Origin: Pyrenopolyporus hunteri
Taxonomy: Eukaryota; Ascomycota; Sordariomycetes; Xylariales; Hypoxylaceae
NCBI GenBank assembly: GCA_902806595.1
Contig: CADCXC010000003.1
Coordinates: 620,001 to 684,000, forward strand
DNA: 64,000 bases
Reading direction: 5' to 3'
Part shown: piece by piece, positions 11,481-25,200 of the stretch
Numbering within the stretch: the first letter of the stretch is position 1
How the letters are laid out: each line of letters starts with the position of its first letter
Notes under the pieces: model-generated
The model's input: only the letters and a program-made list of their open reading frames with translations
Databases searched by the model: none
Told to the model about the DNA's origin: nothing
Made by a program: the position numbers and the translations under genes

Positions 11481-14400
11481 TTTGAGTCCGACTGCCCATC
11501 TATGTATTGCATATGAAGTTGGCGGTATAGTGTCAGTATCGGTTCACTGATAGGCTTGAATGAGTTTAATGGAGGTTTTCGTCTGACCAAGGTTGTTCGT
11601 TACTCTATATTGAAGATAATAATACGCGGTAGTTGCTCGATATGCTCCTAAACACGTATTACAGAACGATATTTTAAAACTTCAACCTTCCGCCCCGCCC
11701 CTTTTTCCTCCTTTTTCTCCTATCTTAGGCAGTGTTGTGTAACCCAAGCTATATACCTTTCTACAAATTCGGCCAGATCATAGTTCACATTCAATACTTC
11801 AGTTAATACTCTTAAACGAATTGAGGTTGTAAAGTTGCCAGTTGAATTATTTGACTTCAATACACTCTAAAGCCAAGTTACCAAAGGCGAGATTTCCCCT
11901 AACAAGCGATAGAACATGCTAATGGAAGATCTGATCAATGCCTACATATTCAAATCCATCACGGCTTAAGTCATTAGGTCGATGTTTGGTCTTCATTGAT
12001 ACCGTATCCACAACACTCTACCAATAGACGAAGAGAAGACCCACGGAGCTTTCTTATAGGTTTCCAGGCCAACGGTGGGAAAAGGGCGGTGAGGTAGGTG
12101 AGTATAGTGTTCACCATTAAACCTTACACTTCAAGAGTACAAGAATCTGGGCAATGCTGAAACATTCCGGTCTGCCATGCTCGTCACCGACTTCAACACC
12201 GACGTCACATTCACTTTGTGGCAATGTTCTAGAAGAATAGGAGTCCGGCACGTGTTTGACGTCCCTCCCTAGGAAGCACATGGCCAGTGGAGTCAATGAT
12301 CTCCCCGTCATGATAAACCTCTCGGAAACGCCACTCTCGCCACCCCCTTATTACGCTGTTCCGGTCTATATGTATAGAAGAACGCCCGGGAGAGTGTAAG
12401 CCTAGACAGCATTAGTAGACGGACGCCTATAGCCGATCGATCCACGGCCACACCGTCGACGAGCGTATAATCCCATCAATTGGATCATCTACCCGCCGAC
12501 CTAGGCATACACTTGCGTACATGGACGGGGCTACGTCAGGCGGCAGCGGAAAGGGGTCCACGAACACCCGCGTCACTGGAGAGCCCGGGACCTGGCACCC
12601 TATGGGAGCCGCGCTCTTGCATCATCAGGGGGACGTGCGGGCGGCGAGTGCATATACACGCGCCGAGCCAGCCAACGGCGAGGCATCCACGTAGACGGCA
12701 CCAGGGCCGGCCACGCGTTTTTTCCGGACCTATATATAGCACGTGCTTTATGTTTTATGTTATTTCATTTTATTCTTTCATATTCTTTTATTTACTTTTT
12801 TTCTTCTTTCCCCCCTTGTCTCTCCCCCTTGGTCACGTCCCGGCTCCGCAAATGGGGTCCTCTGGGGAGCGGGCGCGTCTCCGCAAAAGCAAGCTCCGGG
12901 TTCCATCCGACGAGAACTATAGCCTTGGGACTGGACCGGCACCTGGACTTGGATGAACCTATAGAGCAAGAGCCAAGAAAAAAGGGGAGAGCAGGGGACA
13001 AAAAGAAAAACATCTACGAGGACGTGTGACCTATACCGTCCACTTTACACGTAGGTAATAAGTAGATCTAGCCAACCCCGTTCTCCACGCTCGAAGGGCA
13101 ACTTGTCCGGTTTACGGAAAACTGGCCCTGGAATTGCGTATCCGGGGAAAGGAATCGTTCCAGGTTTAGTTAGCACGCTCAGTCGGATGGGTTCCCGAAG
13201 CACGGATCCTCGGGATCGCGTATACGTGCTCTCGTCATTATTATCGTCACCGCCGATTTCCGCCGTGTTTCAAATCCCTAAGTCTCCCTCTCACCCCCGT
13301 CGAGAACACCATGTGGCCGAGCGGACAACGAACTACGCATGTATGTAGGTAACGTTACGTGTATGAGTCTAGTCGATATGTAGGTAGGTAGGTAGGTATC
13401 TAATATCGGGCTACGGGCGTCTTCATCGTACCGGACGCGCAGCAAACGGCACTGAAACAGGTCCGAAGGGGGCGAAATCGGAAGCGAACTTGTATCGTTG
13501 ACAAAAACATGCCGTCAGTCGCTAAGTCAAGGATCCTCTTCTCTCCCAAAGTCCCGAGGCTCCGGGGGGATGGAAACTTCCTGTCTTCGGCGACTCCGTG
13601 ACACCTTGGGACGAAGGGGGAAAAAGGAGTAGGCGAGGAAATGAGAGGTGATGGGACTGAAAAGGATGAACCTGATGATGTTTAAGCTGCCTAGTAGTTA
13701 TCCCTAGGACCTATAACCCCCCCAATTCCTAAAAAAGCGATCAGGGGAGAGGACGCCGTCGCTAGGTACTTAATTACCTAGGTAGGTAGGAGATAGGTAT
13801 GTAGGTAGTTAGAAAGATGAAAATACACCAAACGAAGTTCAATTATAACTTAGAAACACGGCTTACGCCGCCGTATTTGGGCAACGCTATTTTTACGAGA
13901 TCGCTTATGTAGATACCTGCCCAGACGGTGTAAGCCCATCCTTTGTGTCAGGTGACGGATCTGGCTCAGCACATCTACTTTCGTAATCTTAGTGAGCCCC
14001 TGGAGGCTGTGGGTTAATCATCGTTCATGAGATTTTGGACATCGGTATATTAGTTATGTTTGATCTATTTCTTCATTCTATATATGTGTTTAGTACCTAT
14101 TTACCGTGTCCTGAGATTTGCGTAATTCTCGTACCCGGCTAGACGCTCCTACCGACATAATCCGGAAACAGAAGGAAAACATACTCCTTAGGAATAAGAA
14201 TCTATGTATAGAATCCATTTCATATGGGACCCAGCCCATTGTATGATATAACCCGAAGGCAACTGTATGTGTATGAGGTACGCAAGTCTGTTACGCTCAC
14301 ATACGTACCTACGTAATCACAAAATTCCTATCCATCTCGGGACGTTCGCGCCGTAATCATCGCATGATCCATCTTCCATAATCTATTATCGAGACAAAAC

Positions 14401-15393
14401 ACGACAAAACCACGTCATTCAACAGAAACAAATATTCTAGGCCATGAGAGCAATGGACTTTACTGACGTGTATTTTTTTTTGTCCATGAGTACGGAGCGT
14501 CGCGTACGTTCCTATGCGTAGCCTCGATCGAGCTTTGCAAACTATATGACTTCCTTGCCCACCTGCCGCGAATGCTCCCATCCTTGACTGCATGAACGCC
14601 TCGTAGATGAACGAATGGACGAGAGGAACAAAAAAGAAATCAGATCCATCATGCTTCTCTCTCCATCTCAAAAGGGATAAAATGAAAAAAACCCACTCCC
14701 GACCAGCCTGTGTCCTGGTTTCTCGCTCCTCAATATGCAAGTTATGTGTATATGTATATATAGATGTGAAATTGGCGGGGAAATGGCCATGAAAAACCGA
14801 CTGGAAATACAACAGAAACCAACAACGATAAACATCTCTCGTAAATTCATGGAGCCTTAGAAGCGGTGCGGACAAGATAAGCCCGCCGGTCTAGGATGGG
14901 GCTAGAACCTAGGCAGGTGGGCGGGAGGATTTGTAGGCGCTGTGATTGGCTAGTCGGGTTCGGAGTCTATGGCAGAACCTAGAGGCTCAAGGCACCAGAC
15001 GCTTTCCCATCGAGAGAGCATCCACCATGCTGTAAGCCCGGTGGAATCACAAGAAGCCCATGCTCACACCGAGTAAAACTCCCCGCATCCGTAAAGCAGG
15101 ACAAATATTCTTGTATAGATCGTCAAAGTCTCGCTTCCCCTCTAAGCCTGTCGCAAAAGACATCAAGTCGTTACTGTATTTCATAAAAGTTTCTTTACTG
15201 GGCATGGTATCGAAACCACCAAGGCCGCCTAGAACGCCGAATCGAACCGTGTAAATACGAAATGGGGCGGTGGTTGGAAAAGGACGCCCGATAGGCCCAT
15301 CGCCATGCGCAAGAGCCATGAGAGACGGCTCGTCAAGAGCAAACCTCGAACCGAGTCCAGGGTATACGATTTGGAATCCAGTACCACGGTCTC
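11481..15393. other. Long intergenic region (3.9 kb) with repeats
   Basis: No gene supported. TACC/GGTA clusters occur near 13378-13400 and 13765-13810. Open frames at 12480-13029 and 14357-14875 are biased, low-complexity translations without domains. A 117-codon minus-strand frame at 15047-15400 overlaps the end of the J-domain gene and is treated as a finding only. Confidence 0.45.
13378..13400. repeat. GGTA tandem microsatellite
   Basis: Four to five consecutive GTAG/GGTA units within TATGTAGGTAGGTAGGTAGG. Confidence 0.8.
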
Positions 15394-17274
15394 CTAGCAC
15401 ACTCCGGTGTATACCTCTTCTCGGAGCACCGTGTGAGGTACCTCGGTGTACTTAACCTGGCTGGGATGGAAAGTTGTCGAATACTTGACGTTTGGGAAGA
15501 ATGACTGTGGCTCGTCTTCAAATTCGTCATGGGTATAGTAGCCTTGTCGAGGCTCCGCACGGCGCGCGGAACTGTTAGCCGTAGCGTAAGACGTCTTCTT
15601 CGAGCCTCTAGGAGAATCCTCGGCATAATAATGGTCTTGTACCGGGACGGTCCTCATGCTCGAATCCACCGTATATCGCTTGGTGGTGGATTGCGGCATA
15701 GGCTCTGGAGACTGCATGCGCCGGCCACGACGGGGTCGCCGTTCTCGATCGTCTTCCGAGGATTCGTCCGTATAACGTGCATGGCGCGAGCGGCTCCGCT
15801 CTCGACCGAGACCCGAGTCCGGCATCCAAGTTGCTGCGCGCTCTAGACCGGGGGCTGGAGGCGGCCGAGAATAACTATCGGTATTTGAACGGCTCAGGTG
15901 CGGAACCCGACGAGATCCGGACATCGGAATGGGAACGGGATGAGACCCTTGGTAAGATGATACAACCCGAGCGGGAGTGGGAGACGTCTCGCCGACGATG
16001 ACTGGCTCTCGAGACGAGCCAGTTTTCTTGTGAGACGACTTCTCCTTTGAAGACCTAGGAGTATCGTGCGACATGCGGCGAGGCCTCGCCGAGGACCTCT
16101 TCACCGTCTCCTCTTCCAACGGCGCCTCCCTAGGGGTGGCCATGGGAGGCGGCGGGAAAGGTGAACCGGCGGCCGGTGGTGGTGTCGGAACGGCAATCGG
16201 AGCTATATGTCGGACTCCCGCATATTCTTGATGATACGTCTGCGCACGGTTGAGCGCCGGGGGCTTCCCACCGGATCTGCTCAGGTACCGGATGGCAGAC
16301 TCCAGAGTGGCTGAATTCTTCCTTTCGCGTTCGGTAGTCGACGGCGGCAGACTAGTTTCCCGAGGCGGCGGCGGGGCCGCTGCCGGCACTTCTTCGTACT
16401 TCCGGCTACCACTCGACTTCTTCTTGTCCTGCTTTGAAGACGACGAGGTCATGTAGACAACCTCCTCTTGGTCATCGCTGTCCGGGTATACCTCTATGTA
16501 AGGAGACTTGTGACGGCGTTGTTTCTCGTCGGATTCCTTGCGGCGGTCCTTCTCGGTCCGCTTCTTGTCCTCCTTTCGTTCATCCTTGCGCCTCTCCTTC
16601 TCTTTCTTGGCTGCTTCCTTTTCCTTCTCCCTTTCCCTCTCTCTCAGCGCCTCGCGCTCTCGCTCGCGTTCCCTTCGTCGCTCTGCATCTCTGATTTCCC
16701 TGTCCCTTTCCTTCGCCCTCTCCTTCTCGCGGTTCCACTCGTCATCGTCCTTTCGTCTTCGACGTTCCTCGTCCTTCCTGGACGGCTTTTCATACTCGTA
16801 ACTGGCAGTCTTCCTCGCATAACGAGGCTTCTCGTCGAACTTCCTGGCGTATATTTCATCATCGAAGGAGCGCGACGGAGGCGTATGACCATAGACTTTG
16901 TGGGAGCCGTGCGAGTTCGTGAACGTTGACGGCCGTGGCTCGGCTTCGCGAACATCGAAGCGGTACTTCGTTTCGGCACGCTCGGAAGTACGAGGCGGCG
17001 ACGTCGAGGTCGACGTCGTGACCCTCTCTCTTCTCAGCTCCTCGAGCTTGACCTTCTCGTCGTATCTAGCCCTCTCGGCCTCGTTGCTTAATAGCTCGTA
17101 GGCTTGCTGGACTTGCTGAAACTCTTTCTGCTTTTCCTCCTTCAGCTTGGGATCCTGGACCTTGTCGGGGTGGCATTTCAGCACTAGCTTCCGGTGGGCG
17201 GATCGGATCTCTGCCGGTTGGGCGTCCTTGGATACGCCGAGAATCTTGTAAGGGTCGGGAGGAAGCGACGACAT
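15394..17274 (-). CDS. J-domain (DnaJ/HSP40) protein with charged low-complexity C-terminal region
   Basis: Single-exon, 626-residue protein. Residues 8-75 are a J domain: DPYKILGVSKDAQPAEIRSA, then the diagnostic HPD at residues 35-37 (KCHPDK) and QQVQQAYELLSNEAERARYD. It should stimulate Hsp70 ATPase. There is no Gly/Phe zone, zinc finger or C-terminal substrate domain, so it is a class C J-protein. Residues about 165-270 are an extreme Arg/Glu/Lys/Asp charged run likely to form a long helix or coiled coil. The rest is Ser/Pro/Arg-rich with RSRSRHARY-like stretches reminiscent of nuclear or RNA-processing proteins; a nuclear role is inference. The upstream leader is purine-rich on the plus strand (CT-rich on the coding strand). 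The stop is followed by a long alternative frame (see findings). Confidence 0.9.
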   Translation of the reverse strand: MSSLPPDPYKILGVSKDAQPAEIRSAHRKLVLKCHPDKVQDPKLKEEKQKEFQQVQQAYELLSNEAERARYDEKVKLEELRRERVTTSTSTSPPRTSERAETKYRFDVREAEPRPSTFTNSHGSHKVYGHTPPSRSFDDEIYARKFDEKPRYARKTASYEYEKPSRKDEERRRRKDDDEWNREKERAKERDREIRDAERRREREREREALREREREKEKEAAKKEKERRKDERKEDKKRTEKDRRKESDEKQRRHKSPYIEVYPDSDDQEEVVYMTSSSSKQDKKKSSGSRKYEEVPAAAPPPPRETSLPPSTTERERKNSATLESAIRYLSRSGGKPPALNRAQTYHQEYAGVRHIAPIAVPTPPPAAGSPFPPPPMATPREAPLEEETVKRSSARPRRMSHDTPRSSKEKSSHKKTGSSREPVIVGETSPTPARVVSSYQGSHPVPIPMSGSRRVPHLSRSNTDSYSRPPPAPGLERAATWMPDSGLGRERSRSRHARYTDESSEDDRERRPRRGRRMQSPEPMPQSTTKRYTVDSSMRTVPVQDHYYAEDSPRGSKKTSYATANSSARRAEPRQGYYTHDEFEDEPQSFFPNVKYSTTFHPSQVKYTEVPHTVLREEVYTGVC

Positions 17275-17942
17275 AGTGTTCGAGGACTGTAGTTGTGTTT
17301 GTAGCAGTTGGGGTGAGGTGGGAGAAAGGAACGTCTCGCGACCGTTCTAAAGAAGAACAGAAGGTGGGTGTGTTGTTTGGTGGCAGTCGCTGGGACGACC
17401 AGAAAAGACGGTGACGAGTGAAAGTGGAGAAATTATTGCATGGAGGCGATACTGCGGTGAGCGTAGATCGGATGTCGGTTTCAAACGCGCGACCTGGGGG
17501 GGCAAGATGGAGAATAGATAACAATGGACAATGGGTGGATAGATAGGTAGTCAATGTAATAGCAGTAGTAATGGAAGTAAATAAAAATCGAATAAATAAT
17601 ACACTGGCCGTTTTGTAGCTGAACGGGCCTTGAGTCGGAAGCGAAGGGATGGAAATGGAAGTCAGATTCAATTAAGAACTGACTGCAAGAAGTAGTAGTT
17701 CGAGTGACGAACCATCACTTAGACGAACGAATAATGGCTTGTCGAGTGGAAGATGGCGTGTGCGTGTCGACACAGTTGGGTGAAAGGTGGCTTGATGAGG
17801 TCACGGAATCTGGATGAGAACTTGGAAAAGAGAGAGAGAGAGGTGTAGAGATGTAGAGATAGAGACGGAGGGAGGGGTATGGGAAGGGTGATGTTGATGA
17901 TAGATAGACGGGGGGACGGGGGGGAGATGATAGATGAGAGAT

Positions 17943-17994
17943 GAGCAGTGAGCAGTGAGCAAGCAGTGAGCAAGCAATGGGCAAGCAATGGGCG
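17943..17994. repeat. Short tandem repeat of GAGCAGT / GAGCAAGCA / GGGCAAGCAAT units
   Basis: Imperfect 7- to 11-bp units occur in a row in the leader region upstream of the J-domain gene. Confidence 0.7.
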
Positions 17995-18320
17995 AAGAGC
18001 GCAGAGTGTGACGAGAGCCCCGTTCTTGAGGCTTGACGGGTCGGCTCTTTTTAGAATAGACGGGTCGATCACAAGGAGATGATGCTACGCTGGGGGCCAA
18101 GGGGGGGGAGGCCAGGGAAAGGGACGAGAGCGAGAAGAAGGGAAAGAAAAAAGAAGTAGCCACTAATAATGGCCACTCTAGCCACTTTCTGCAAGTTGGG
18201 AGGGGTGGGATTGACCAGACGATGCGAGGCGGGCGACGGCGGATTTGGGATTCGCCTGAGGAAGGATTCGGGAAATGGATCGTCCTGCTGTGTGGTTCAG
18301 ATGGGCTCAGATGGCCCAGA

Positions 18321-18382
18321 GTGGTTGAGGGTGGCTCTGAGTGGCTCTGAGTGGTTCAGAGATGGTTCGGAGATGGTTCAAG
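18321..18382. repeat. Degenerate 10-11-bp minisatellite (GTGGCTCTGA / GATGGTTCGGA)
   Basis: About six successive units of GTGGNTCNGA type, drifting to GATGGTTC units at the right end. Confidence 0.75.
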
Positions 18383-19165
18383 GTTCCAAGTGGCAGAAGC
18401 GGTCTCTTTTTTTTCTTACTCAGTAGATGACAAGCGGCCGGTTCCTCTTTTAGCGTACTTTCCCTCTTCGTTGGCGCGCCTAGGTTACTAGAGAAGGTCT
18501 AGAGGAGGGGGAAAGACCGCCTGAAGGGGCAAGAGACCAGGGGGGGTTTGCCTTAGAGGGTCTTCTTGATTGGGGGTACCTATTGCTAATATTGCCAATA
18601 CCTTACTGCGGGTATGTAGCAGCGTACCTAGGTAGGTATGTATCCCTCGTAAAGGTTAAGTAGGCAGGTACCTAGACACTTCCATGTGCCTACCAGTTAA
18701 AGTTGCAGTCCTGTCGCTATAGGCAAAGTGGGGCGTCGTGACAGAGCTGGAGGTACGTGTATACGGCCAGAGACCGAAGAGGCAAGGTACCGGCGTACCG
18801 TACGGCAGCTTAGGTACGTAGGTACTTTCGAATAAGGCACGGGGGGACAGAACCAGCCCTCTCCCCTGTCCCTAGGTACGTACCCAGGTATCTAATAGGT
18901 AAACTCCACCGCCGCGAATGCGCTGCACCCGCTACTTGCGTTGCAACGGTGGGTACCGAGTCCTGTACAATACGGCGGGGCGCGAGAGACTTTGTTCGAC
19001 GTGGCTCGACAGCACTAACCCGAAGTACCCGGAATTATACCAACAAGTACCAAGTCAAGTATCCCGAGAAGAGCAATATATCGAAGACGAAGAACTGGAT
19101 CAGGTGAAAGCGAGAGAACGGAATAGCGGCAAAAGGACAGTGGCCAGTGTTTGGGGCAGTACCTA

Positions 19166-19206
19166 GCAGACGGCAGACGACGGCAGACGACGGCAGTAGA
19201 GGGCAG
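19166..19206. repeat. Tandem 10-bp repeat CGGCAGACGA
   Basis: Two perfect copies plus flanking partial copies (GCAGACGGCAGACGACGGCA). Confidence 0.8.
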
Positions 19207-22200
19207 TGTACGCTACCTAGCCCTGGTGTAAGCCCTGGGTGTAAACAAGTCCGAATCAAATCACCAGGCCCAGCGTTGTATTTTGGCCTCGTCCCTCCTT
19301 GTTTCTCTTTGGCCGTCTCCTCTTGTCCTCGCCGAGTTATCTTCAACGGAGACGGGAGTCAAAACAGGGGGGCCAGGGGCCGAATTACACCACGTCGGAG
19401 AAGTCCAGAGAATCCCGCCGGGGTTGAGGGTTGCGAACTATGCAGGTTGGCTGCGAATCTTAGGTAATACTAGTACTCGACGTATGTAATACACCTAAGA
19501 TGCATATGGTTATGTGGTATAATAATGTGTGCGGTGGGTGTAGTGTGCTTTGCGTTGTATGTAAGAATCGTAGTACACGGTAGTTAATCCGTAAAGTTAA
19601 GTCGGGTCAGTTTGATGATAGTCTCGCCCGGAAAGTCCAGCGTCCGAAGGAGACGACGAATGGAATGAAGCTAAAGTTGACCCGTACGAGATTTAGCGAA
19701 TGGTCTCGGCCAAAATCAGTAGGGGCGGACTCGCAGTGGAGGCCGTGTATAGGTCGATGCGTATTATTAAAAAGAAGAAAAGCCAGAAAGCGGAAGCGAA
19801 GAGAACCAGGTTCAAGATAGGTAATAATAGTGATGACGGTGACGATGAAAAATAAAATATGTAAGTAGGGTGCAAGGAGGTTGCAAGCAGAAAACCCTGA
19901 GAATCAAACCAAGAGGAATTATTCGACACAAGCGTGGGCCAGCCGATGCAATGATGGGTGACGAATAATAGAGTACGGCCTCCGGTCCAAGTTGAGAACT
20001 GACTTGTTAAAAAAATCGCGCTGCCGAGGAAGAGCGACGGCAACGAGATCGTGAACGGAAAATGCGTTGGACAATTGGCAGTTGGCTTGATGTAGCACGA
20101 CCCCGGATATTGAAGCTGAAGTGGCCTGTTTGTTAATTTGTCGAAGACGGCTGAGTGTGTGGCATATGCGATGCTGTCCTGCTACTAGTTCGTACGTAGT
20201 AGTAGCAGTAGCTACCTACCTAAGGTAGGTCGTAGGTGGTCTTGCGTTCACGATCGCTAGCTTGGCTTCTCGTGAGCCAATAGCTCCGGCCTAGACCTCC
20301 GTGTAAGTCAAGATGTTGGGTTACTTGGAGAGGTGGCGATAGAAGTGACGATGGCGAATCCAGCAGAAACGGATCGGACACCCGATGCGTATTTTCCAAA
20401 TACGATATTGTGTTTTTATTTTTTTGCGTATGGGTTGATATATTGCCAACTTAGAACTTAGGCGGCCTACCGAGAGTCGGAGGGAGGACGACGAGCAGCA
20501 CACATGCGCAGATACGCACACAGATACGGAGTCAGAGAGCGCGCGGGGGAGAGTACACAAATCTACCTAGTACGTCTACACTAGTATGTGCGAGATGCAT
20601 GTATTAAGGCCTATGAGATGCGTCTATGTATGTATGTACATATGTATGCAAGTCTGTACATATGGAGAGTAGTCTTGGTATCACCCGGTTTCGAAACCAG
20701 CGGTGAAGGTTGAAATACCCGTTTCCTGCAGGCCCTCTTGCGTCTTTTGCTTCTAGTGCGTATATTGTCGATCAAGGCCGTAACAGCGGCGTGGAGAGCA
20801 ATATTAAAGATGATCAGTCGGGAACTCAGCAGAGTATGGGGTTGTAAGAACGTCAGAATTCAGCTCTGCCTTTATAAGATCAATCGACATCTCGAGGAAG
20901 CAGGCTGCAATGAGCAGCCTGCTGCTGAACGCCAGGGATAGCTGGCGGCTTATTCTATACCATCTCTTGGGAGCTACGTCCGTACCTACCTACATAACAT
21001 ATAATACTGACGGTCAAAAGCATCGCATTCGACTACGGCGGGCGCGGAAGGGGCTCGTTGGTCTACGGTATACGCGGTTGTCACATTGGTCAAGATACCT
21101 AAGGTGGATGCCCAAGCACCAAAATGTTATTATTATTATTTGCTTAGGTAGATAGGTAGTCGCCGTGCCCTTCTGCACCATATCTACTAGGCCGCCCACG
21201 GGCGGTCTTTCTACTGGTCGTAGCCCGACTGGGCGAAATGGACCGGTTTGAGGCCTCGGTCGCCTCGTTACCTAATGTCCCTACCTACCTATGTATGATC
21301 GTCTTATCCCCCGGTTTTATCAGCATGATTTCTGCTGTGGCAGGTTGGGCCTGCTGGAAACTGAACCACGACAATTGAATTCTCTCATCTGATCTCTACC
21401 ATGATCTGTAATGTAGAATGGGATTGTCAGTCCGTCGTCTTAGATGGTCGATCCGTGGCATTCTCCACGATCCCAAAGCACCGGAGCGTGAGAGCAAAAG
21501 CAACTTGGCCGCTATCGTATGGCTGTGACGGGTATGATACCTTTCCCCTTTAGTCTTCGTCGTGCAGCCAGGTGATACCCGGGGGTCAAGTACGTATTAT
21601 ACTCTATAGCTTCCCCCCAAACTTGGAAATCTTCATTGGTAATTCTTAGCAACTCGCGCTTATTGGATTAATCTAGCCTATCTGCTCCAAGTTCCAAACC
21701 GGTGATAGGCGTAGAGGGCTCAATGGATCCCACGGCCATCGACCAGTTAATTCAAACCACAGCGCCGTGCCAATGCTTTTCGGCTGCATCAACCGTCACG
21801 GACCTGCTGCGAGTCGCTTGTCACACTCGCATCTGAAGAAAAGAGGTTGGCTGCTTAAGTGGTCCTCTTGACGAAATCGGGAACCAATCGACACTTAACA
21901 TAAAAGCAGGTACATCTAAGGGTGCCGCATGGCCATAGCAGAGAAGATGGTGTGCGGCTACGCGGTGTGAGGAGGGCATGATCACGATCTATAGGGAGCT
22001 TACGGGCTCGCTACATTCTCCTTGATGAGTCTGCTGCATGGAAGGAGAAGAGCACGAGGCTTCACCATCTGGCCACGGATTATCCGAGATGGTGTGGTGT
22101 ACAGTAGTGGCCCTTGAGGTCAGACGGGAAGGATTGGCTGAAAGAAGGGCGTGAAGGAGCTAATAAGGGGATCTGAATTGGGGCCTCGTCTTGGACCAAT

Positions 22201-25200
22201 AACCTACTGGAGGGTGGATATGAATCGGTGCTTTGGAACAAGGCCCACGCTTCGGCCAGAGCCTTGGACTGGTCCGTCCCACGGACGGGTGTGGACCGTG
22301 TTAGAACCTAACGGAGAGCGTAACTAGATCGAGTTATCGATATACATATAGAAGAGTCATCGGTATTATCCTACTATACATCCAGATACTCGTAGATCTA
22401 CGGGCTTATTTCTTCACTCATATTATAGTAGCTTTCCCTCAAGGTTGAGGGAAGGTATTCGGGGCTAGCCTCACTCGCTAGATCCTACTCGGCAGGTTCG
22501 TCTCGGGCGCTCCACTGCGAAGCAAGTTAAACCAGTCTCGGCGGTCAACGTGTGAGAGCTCAGGGATGGCCGATGGGTGCAGCTACATGCTAACGAATCG
22601 AGTCGCTTCGTCTGCTAGACCAGGGGGTTCCATTCCCGGGCCTTCTGGGTTGGGCGAACCCTTATCCAAGAACACATTTCTAGCGGTAGAGGCTAAGTTA
22701 AAAAGTAGGAGAACCTCGAGAATACGGAAAATATGTAGATTATGTGCCTTATTTGTCTTCTGCGAGACTTTATTCCACAGCTAGCTATCCTAACTGCTTT
22801 GCTGCTGGGTAAATCTCTCCGATTTGTCTCATGTCGGGATGATGTACGTGATTATCCTTGCTCGTCCCCACGATCATCCTTCTCGCTACGAGCCCGGGCC
22901 AAGGCATGTGCGAGGCGGGGGCGGGGTTAATGATGAGTTCATCGTCAGATCCTCAAGCCATTATGCACGAATGAAAGATAGATAAGCCGCTTTCTTGTTG
23001 CTCCAAGTGGGAAACGGACTTGCGACTAGCACGAGATCACCATCAAATTCCTGGGAGCTAGGTAACAGAGCTCCAAGGAAACCCCTTGATAAGCTGCTCG
23101 TCGTCGTCATCTACGGCACTGCCCGCTTCATCATTTGGACGATCCCGAAAGATCTTTCAACGTGACAAGAAGCGGACGGGACGTGCTAACAAGCCAGCCA
23201 AGTATGAGGCCAGCTTTCCGGGAGGCGCGTGCCTGACGATTTCCCGCCCATAGTGCAACACGATGCAAGGTCGCTATCACATTTGTCGGATGCGTGGTCG
23301 GTGAGGGATAACCACGCGCGCTGTTATGGCCCCCCCTCCGCGGACTGGCCGTTGCCACACCTACCATTGGCATGTTAGGTGAAGCTTTCCCTTGAGCTTC
23401 TAGTTTCCTAGGTAGGTACCTTAGCAATGCAGCTCCTCCTGCTCGCTCGCTTCCTTCGTCCTATTTCTTGTACATATTTCAGTTTAGTAATAGGCAGATT
23501 GGGCAAGTCAGTCTCCATTCTATCTTCGCTAGGACTTTCGGATGTGTTTCTTCGCAGCCATTCAGAGGCCTTAAACCGGCCAAATCCAAGTCATATGCAT
23601 TAGAAAAGGGGCCCGCAAGTCAACAAGCAGGGGCTCAGGGGATAATACCTCTTTCATTCATATACCGCATCTGCGTCTGCTGCATAGGTATGCATATACT
23701 AAACTAAATAGCATCCTTTGCTACATACCAAGCCGGAGATATTGGGTAGCTGCAGATGTTGGCCCCCTTTAGACCCCCACCCCTAACGCTGTGATAGGTA
23801 GAAATTCGTCATGCACCTCAAGACAGAATTGCCATTGGTTGTTATTATCACACAACGAAGCGCCCTATCCTACCAAAATGCCCTCCCAGGAAAGGGTGGT
23901 TGTCCCAACCATGTCACGCATACCTCTTGTACGAGGACGAAGCCCTGGTGAAGGTTGACAGGTCCCCTCAGAAGGTTGAGTCGGGTACCTGATATCGATC
24001 ATCTACCCAGCCCGCGATTTTGAACATTAAATGCCTCTTCTTGTCCATCTTTTGACGTAGCTTGTTTACATACCTACCTACGTGATCTTCCCCACGTTTG
24101 AAACTATCATGTCTTCTTGTATCCAGGACCTTGCCGACCCTGGCTTCCTCAGGGTCCTCTTCGCAGTATACCCACGTATGTACCATCCTGCATACATATG
24201 CCCGTAGCTAGTATATATCCGCTACTGCATCGTAATCAGCATAGAACCTAGATACAGTAGTGATTCCGTGTTTATCTGTATGTAAAGCGAACCACAGAGA
24301 GCTATGTAGGTGGATTCATAAGCTACCTACCCAGGTAGTTGTCCGGTCAGCGATTGGGCCACCCATTCTCTAGGTCTCACTGGAAGCAGAGCCTACACAT
24401 ACCTACATACCGGCTATCGGACGTGGGATAGAAAATGCGGAAATTCTACGATCTTCTCTGCCTCAAGTTGCTGTAACCCACGCTACAAGAGGTAATTATT
24501 GTAAGCGGGCGCCGATTGGCGTGGCTGTCTATTGTTAGTTGAGTATGGATATGTATCCTATGACCGCCTACCTATAGAAACCGAATAGTCGTATAATATG
24601 GCTGGATAGGATGACTTCCCGCCGCCCCGTAAGTTATGCCCTGCGCTGTCCTGCCCTGCGTCGCCCTGCATACGAGAAGTATGTTTCCAGGATGCCGCCT
24701 GTTTTATTCCGAATGAGAGGCAATCTCGGGGGACAGAAAGAACATGTCTGACCTCAGCTTGAGCTCGGTGCTCAGCTGCCAAAGGCGGGTTTCTTCCTTC
24801 AAGGTCTCTATTCTGAACTACCTACCTAGGTAACGCATATAGAAACATTGAATCGCCCACGAACGATACGAGGTAGACGAAGATACAAGAGCCATCGGCT
24901 GGGGTAGCTATTTCTCGGTACCTCGTACATCGGCTTGTAATTCTCGTAAGGCCTCGGCAAGTTGAGTTGGGCAAAACCTGTCGGGTAGGCTATGAGACCG
25001 GGGCGCCCATAAATGAATATTCGAGACGTAATTGATTACCGGCATTGTGGCGTTGTTCTTTTCGATTTTTCCCTTTCGCGCATGGCACGCAAGAAATCCG
25101 AGCCATATCATAACTTGTTAACGACACGTTACGGTAGCGAACCGCGAGGCCGTTGACTCTACCTCACATCGTAACTAATCATAGCCGGAGATCCCGGAGT

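Noticed and set aside
12480..13029. Plus-strand frames of 158 and 90 codons
   Set aside because: Low-complexity composition (Phe/Ser/Pro runs from a T/C-rich tract) with no domain words; overlapping frames are equally open.
14357..14875. 172-codon minus-strand frame
   Set aside because: No recognisable motif, irregular composition and no splice partners; probably chance.
19693..20043. Hydrophobic 116-codon minus-strand frame
   Set aside because: Hydrophobicity comes from A/T-rich low-complexity sequence; no family resemblance and no conserved spacing.
20680..20715. GGTTTCGAAACC as a possible tRNA T arm
   Set aside because: It is a simple palindrome that does not match the B-box spacing (extra T), and no A box lies at the right distance.
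23968..24186. 72-codon minus-strand frame with natural-looking charge pattern
   Set aside because: Too short, no start context or neighbours to splice to, and no family recognised.
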